Part shown: positions 61,027 through 64,000 of the stretch, piece by piece | How the letters are laid out: each line of letters starts with the position of its first letter | Position numbering within the stretch: the first letter of the stretch is position 1 | Assembly (NCBI GenBank): GCA_021730105.1 | Contig: CP072538.1 | Coordinates: 682,001 to 746,000, forward strand | Reading direction: 5' to 3' | DNA from: Candidatus Ruthia sp. Plio_17_S18 | GTDB lineage: Bacteria > Pseudomonadota > Gammaproteobacteria > PS1 > Pseudothioglobaceae | Length of the DNA: 64,000 nt | Notes under the pieces: model-generated | Seen by the model: the letters and a program-made list of their open reading frames with translations, nothing else | Told to the model about the DNA's origin: nothing | Database searches by the model: none | Translations under genes and position numbers: made by a program

Positions 61027-62460
61027 TTAATTATTTGCACTAACTAACTTGGATTGTATGTGGTGGTATTTTAGATGAGAGATATTTGTAATAAATGACA
61101 CTATGTCAATCAACCTATCGCCATTAACATCTGCTATTTTCTTTATATTCTGTAAAAAAACACTGCCATGAGACCCAGGACCACCTCCGCAGCTCGATTG
61201 ACACCCAGCTCCCCATGCTAAAGTTGTTTTCTCATTTGAGTACTGCGAATAACCCTGATTATTTGCCACCCACAACCAAGAATAATGTTATAAGCCATCT
61301 ATCTTTCCATCTCTTATAGAGCCTATATGTTTTTCATCTGCTGTTACTGATGAACAATAGTAGTAGAATCTTAAACAAATATTATATGTTTTATCATTAG
61401 TATCAAGCCATTTTTCGTTAGGTCAAAAAGAGATTTTATTCGATTTAGAAACATAAATCCCACCCTCTTCAAAACTAATAATATCTACCACACCATCAAC
61501 ATCAACAAGTGTTTTCTGAGTATCATCGGAATAAGAATTGTATTCCCATTTGTTTGGCACATCATAATATACAGGTTTTTGTATTCCATTATATTCCACC
61601 TAAAATTAGTTTTTGGTAAGCAAAACCCAGATGATAAACAAGCTTGTACCGATGTAAGTTCTGCATAAAAAATTGATCTATACCCTAGGTTATAAACTCT
61701 AGCCATTGAATTATTAACATAAGAGGCAATATTAGTAAGTCTCTTAGTTTGTGAAAGTTTAGAATTCACTTGATAAGTTGTAGTTTTATCAGTCCTGCCT
61801 TCATATTCAAATCTAACCGAATTATGAGCATAATTAATTCTATTAGGTGTGTGCTGGCCATTTTCATTGTCTTCATCATAGACATAGTTAATAGTATTGT
61901 TTGTAGCATCCGTGATTTTATTCACCGCCCAGAGTCTGACTGTACTTTTATCTTGTGCTTCAATCTTTGAGCCTTGTGTATTACCATACTCAAAGGTTTG
62001 TACTGTTTTAGTTTGCACTGTCCAGTGGTTGCCATTATATTTAATTTTGCTGAAGTTGTTAATCTCAGTACGATATTCTGAGTTGGCTTGTCCATTGTTG
62101 TCTGATATGACGATGAGTCTTTGGCCATATAGGCAATATCTGTCGTTATCGTCATAGTTGATGCCGCCTTTAATGCCATCAGTCGCAATGGTCTTTGAAC
62201 AGCGGTGGATGGTAAGCCACCTAGGCTAAAATCCATGCCTAGAATGCCGTTGTCAGCGTTTGAATTGTAGTTAATACTCAGTTCGGGTTGCATGTCTGCA
62301 ACACCGGGTGGGACAGTAATAGGGATGGTGTAGTTGGCAGCGCTCTGGTTAACGCTTAAAAGCACATGCGGTGCTGCCAACTAGGGTGGTGGTGTCTAGT
62401 TAGGAAAACTAATAAAGTTGAAACAGTTAGGTTGATAGACTGGGTGAGCAATGCTTGCAT
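61027..62460 (-). pseudogene. SpvB/TcaC-type toxin-related protein, shattered
   Basis: Candidate ATG 62460 has AAGGAAAC upstream. The SpvB N-terminal signature is clear: AANYTIPITVPPGVADMQPE, LSINYNSNADNGILGMDFSL. Frames then change repeatedly: VQTKTVQTFEYGNTQGSKIE, VNKITDATNNTINYVYDEDN, NSVRFEYEGRTDKTTTYQVN, and an FG-GAP/VCBS-like part KKIADVNGDRLIDIVSF. Homologues are the B-component-like parts of Tc toxins and Salmonella SpvB; the parts downstream (TcB middle domain, RHS repeats, toxic C-terminus) are gone. At least six lesions. Confidence 0.85.
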
Positions 62461-62757
62461 TGTTGTTTCCTTATAGGTCTTGCTTTAGGGCTTCTAGTTG
62501 GGCTTTGGCGCTGGATGTTTAGCTTGGTTTGTTCAACTTTGCTGAGTTTGATTTTGGGTAGATCAAATGTGGCGATTAGGCTATCGGTTTGTTTAAGTTG
62601 ATCTTGGTCTAGTTGGGGTAGAGGTTTGGGTTGTATTCGTTATCATTAGCAGTGTTAATAAAGTTGTTGCTGTTAAAAGGGTTTTTAGCTTGGTTGGTAA
62701 TTAGGTTGAGTTGTTTGGGTGAATATAGATGAGATGTTGTTATTAGGTTGAGTGTCG
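62461..62757 (-). other. Degraded coding remnant upstream of the SpvB-like relic
   Basis: On the - strand scattered coding-like segments occur (TANDNEYNP; LIATFDLPKIKLSKVEQTKL; AKAQLEALKQDL before a TAA) in different frames, the last ending 10 bp before the SpvB-like start. Probably the preceding gene of the same operon. Family not recognisable. Confidence 0.4.
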
Positions 62758-62895
62758 ATGTTAAGAGCAACAGCCAAAACAGCTACAGGTGCAGGTGGCG
62801 GTAGTTGGTGGACATGGATGCTCCCTAAGTGTTTGGGGAAATTAGGGAAATTCTGTCATAAAAGCAAATACCATATTTTGTTTTTATTTTTCTAA
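62758..62895 (+). CDS. 45-codon frame with glycine-rich and tryptophan motif
   Basis: MLRATAKTATGAGGGSWWTW, then a basic part with cysteines (PKCLGKLGKFCHKSK) and a hydrophobic end. No clear ribosome binding site. The GAGGGSWW motif is curious (bacteriocin-like look), but the region is degraded and this may be chance. Confidence 0.15.
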   Translation: MLRATAKTATGAGGGSWWTWMLPKCLGKLGKFCHKSKYHILFLFF

Positions 62896-62948
62896 TCCAC
62901 AAGATAGAAATTGGTAAAATGCTAAAAACTCCTAACACTTACCAACAA

Positions 62949-64000
62949 ATGAGTAAAAAAATCCAGGCCATTCGTGGCATGAACGACTTATTACCTAAAG
63001 ATTCTGCGCTTTGGCTGTTGTTAGAAAAGGCAATTTTTGATTTGTTTATCAGTTATGGTTATCAAAATATTCGCACGCCAATTGTTGAAAGAACTGATAC
63101 CTTTTGTCGTGCAATTGGTGGGGCTACGGACATTGTTGAAAAGGAAATGTATTCGTGGACAGAGTCAAGCGGCGAGTCATTAAGCTTAAGGCCTGAAGGC
63201 ACAGCAGGTTGTGTACGCATGATGATTGAGCATAACTTGCCCAGAGAAGGGATTCAAAAAGTTTTTTATCAAGGGGCGATGTTTCGGCACGAGCGCCCGC
63301 AAAAGGGGCGTTATCGCCAGTTTCATCAAGTGGGGATTGAGGTGTTTGGTGCAATTGATGCCAAAGTGGATGCTGAACTTATGATGATGACGTATGCTTT
63401 GTGGCAAGTTTTAGGTTTGAAAAATATTGTATTAGAAATTAACACTTTAGGCTCTAGTGAGGCTAGAACTGCTTATAAAAAAGTATTGGTTACGTATTTT
63501 AATCAGCATAAAGAACAGCTTGATGGAGATAGTTTAAGACGATTAAAAACCAATCCCTTGCGCATTTTGGATAGTAAGAATAAAGTAATGCACTCTTTAA
63601 TTAGTAATGCACCCAAGTTAATGGATTGCTTAGACGAAGAATCTGCACAACACTTTGAGCAGTTTAAGACTTATTTAGATGCCTTAAACATTGCTTATGT
63701 AATTAATACCCGCTTGGTTCGCGGGTTGGATTATTACAACCGCACTGTATTTGAATGGACGACAACTGATTTAGGTACACAAGGTACGATTTGCGCCGGT
63801 GGACGATATGACGGTTTGGTTGAAAAAATGGGTGGTATACCAACACCAGCAGTTGGTTTAGCAATTGGATTGGAGCGATTGGTGTTGTTATTAGAGGCAC
63901 AGAACCTAATGGCAGTTGAACCTACTTTGTCTATTTACTTAGTTGCATTAGGTGAAAAAGCGCAGGTTAAATCGATGCAAATAGCCAGTACTTTGCATGA
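62949..64000 (+). CDS. hisS: Histidyl-tRNA synthetase, 5' part
   Basis: 350 residues are visible and the frame runs off the window. MSKKIQAIRGMNDLLPKDSA, SLRPEGTAGCVRMMIEH (motif with Arg), FRHERPQKGRYRQFHQVGIE (motif 2), RGLDYYNRTVFEW and GGRYDGLVEKMGG are all intact. An in-frame ATG 10 codons upstream (62919) is possible, but homologues begin at the chosen ATG. No strong Shine-Dalgarno at either. Confidence 0.97.
   Translation, partial: MSKKIQAIRGMNDLLPKDSALWLLLEKAIFDLFISYGYQNIRTPIVERTDTFCRAIGGATDIVEKEMYSWTESSGESLSLRPEGTAGCVRMMIEHNLPREGIQKVFYQGAMFRHERPQKGRYRQFHQVGIEVFGAIDAKVDAELMMMTYALWQVLGLKNIVLEINTLGSSEARTAYKKVLVTYFNQHKEQLDGDSLRRLKTNPLRILDSKNKVMHSLISNAPKLMDCLDEESAQHFEQFKTYLDALNIAYVINTRLVRGLDYYNRTVFEWTTTDLGTQGTICAGGRYDGLVEKMGGIPTPAVGLAIGLERLVLLLEAQNLMAVEPTLSIYLVALGEKAQVKSMQIASTLH

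Noticed and set aside
61770..62157. Frames on the + strand opposite the SpvB-like relic
   Set aside because: Low-complexity shadows; the opposite strand carries recognisable SpvB homology.

Overview
The window looks like a chromosomal segment of a thioautotrophic gammaproteobacterium of the SUP05 / Candidatus Ruthia / Vesicomyosocius / Bathymodiolus-symbiont type. This rests on AT-rich sequence, compact operons with 1-11 bp overlaps, a cysteine-less DsrC-family protein, an ArsR regulator with the cysteine spacing of sulfide/persulfide sensors, the gene complement, and above all about 17 recognisable pseudogenes in 64 kb. That pseudogene load fits a host-associated genome in mid-reduction. The assignment is inference; no rRNA or dsr/sox/rbc locus lies in the window.

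Layout. 1-660: two broken genes (LuxR-type HTH tail, lipoprotein). 664-7360: lepA, divergent bcp-ubiG, a small secreted protein, and the rnc-era-recO-pdxJ-acpS operon. 7433-9194: a Cas6/Cmx6-like protein with no CRISPR array, then a tandem thioredoxin-fold lipoprotein. 9196-15332: lgt-thyA, tRNA-Arg, mlaC with a SqrR/BigR-like regulator, ctpA, ruined parA and parB, lepB. 15401-22434: DsrC-like gene, then serC-serA-pheA-hisC-tyrA-aroA, which makes serine and aromatic amino acids. 22536-24021: a cobalamin riboswitch relic followed by collapsed btuB and cobO. 24047-27330: radA, remnants of tesA and nrdR, glyA. 27331-32037: a degraded zone with a DUF457 hydrolase relic, a structurally odd tRNA-Pro, moeB-msrA, an AlkD-like gene without an ordinary start, and NIF3-like and AI-2E transporter relics.

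32072-41529: the translation operon thrS-infC-rpmI-rplT-(lipoprotein)-pheS-pheT-ihfA, then recJ, which ends a second operon (BT1 transporter, lspA, thiO, DUF1566 protein, recJ; up to 44961). 45053-47388: fabI, then two tandem DUF302 relics, one fused to a di-heme cytochrome c. 47477-52668: ppiD, tRNA-Asp, tRNA-Val, hupB, ccmC-D-E-G, tsaB. 52680-53185: a relic of a class A penicillin-binding protein. 53339-59035: rpsF-rpsR-rplI, dnaB, alr, a phosphoesterase, DUF1249, a 5'-nucleotidase. 59135-62900: a YdcF relic, a TPR membrane protein, and a shattered SpvB/TcaC-type toxin-related gene. 62949-end: the start of hisS.

The intact genes are mostly core: translation, tRNA charging, cell-envelope lipoprotein processing, cytochrome c maturation and amino acid synthesis. 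What decayed is largely regulation, uptake, chromosome partition, envelope remodelling and a possible host- or competitor-directed toxin. The best leads for something less described are the conserved Cas6-like/thioredoxin pair, the cysteine-less DsrC paralogue and the SqrR-like/MlaC pair.
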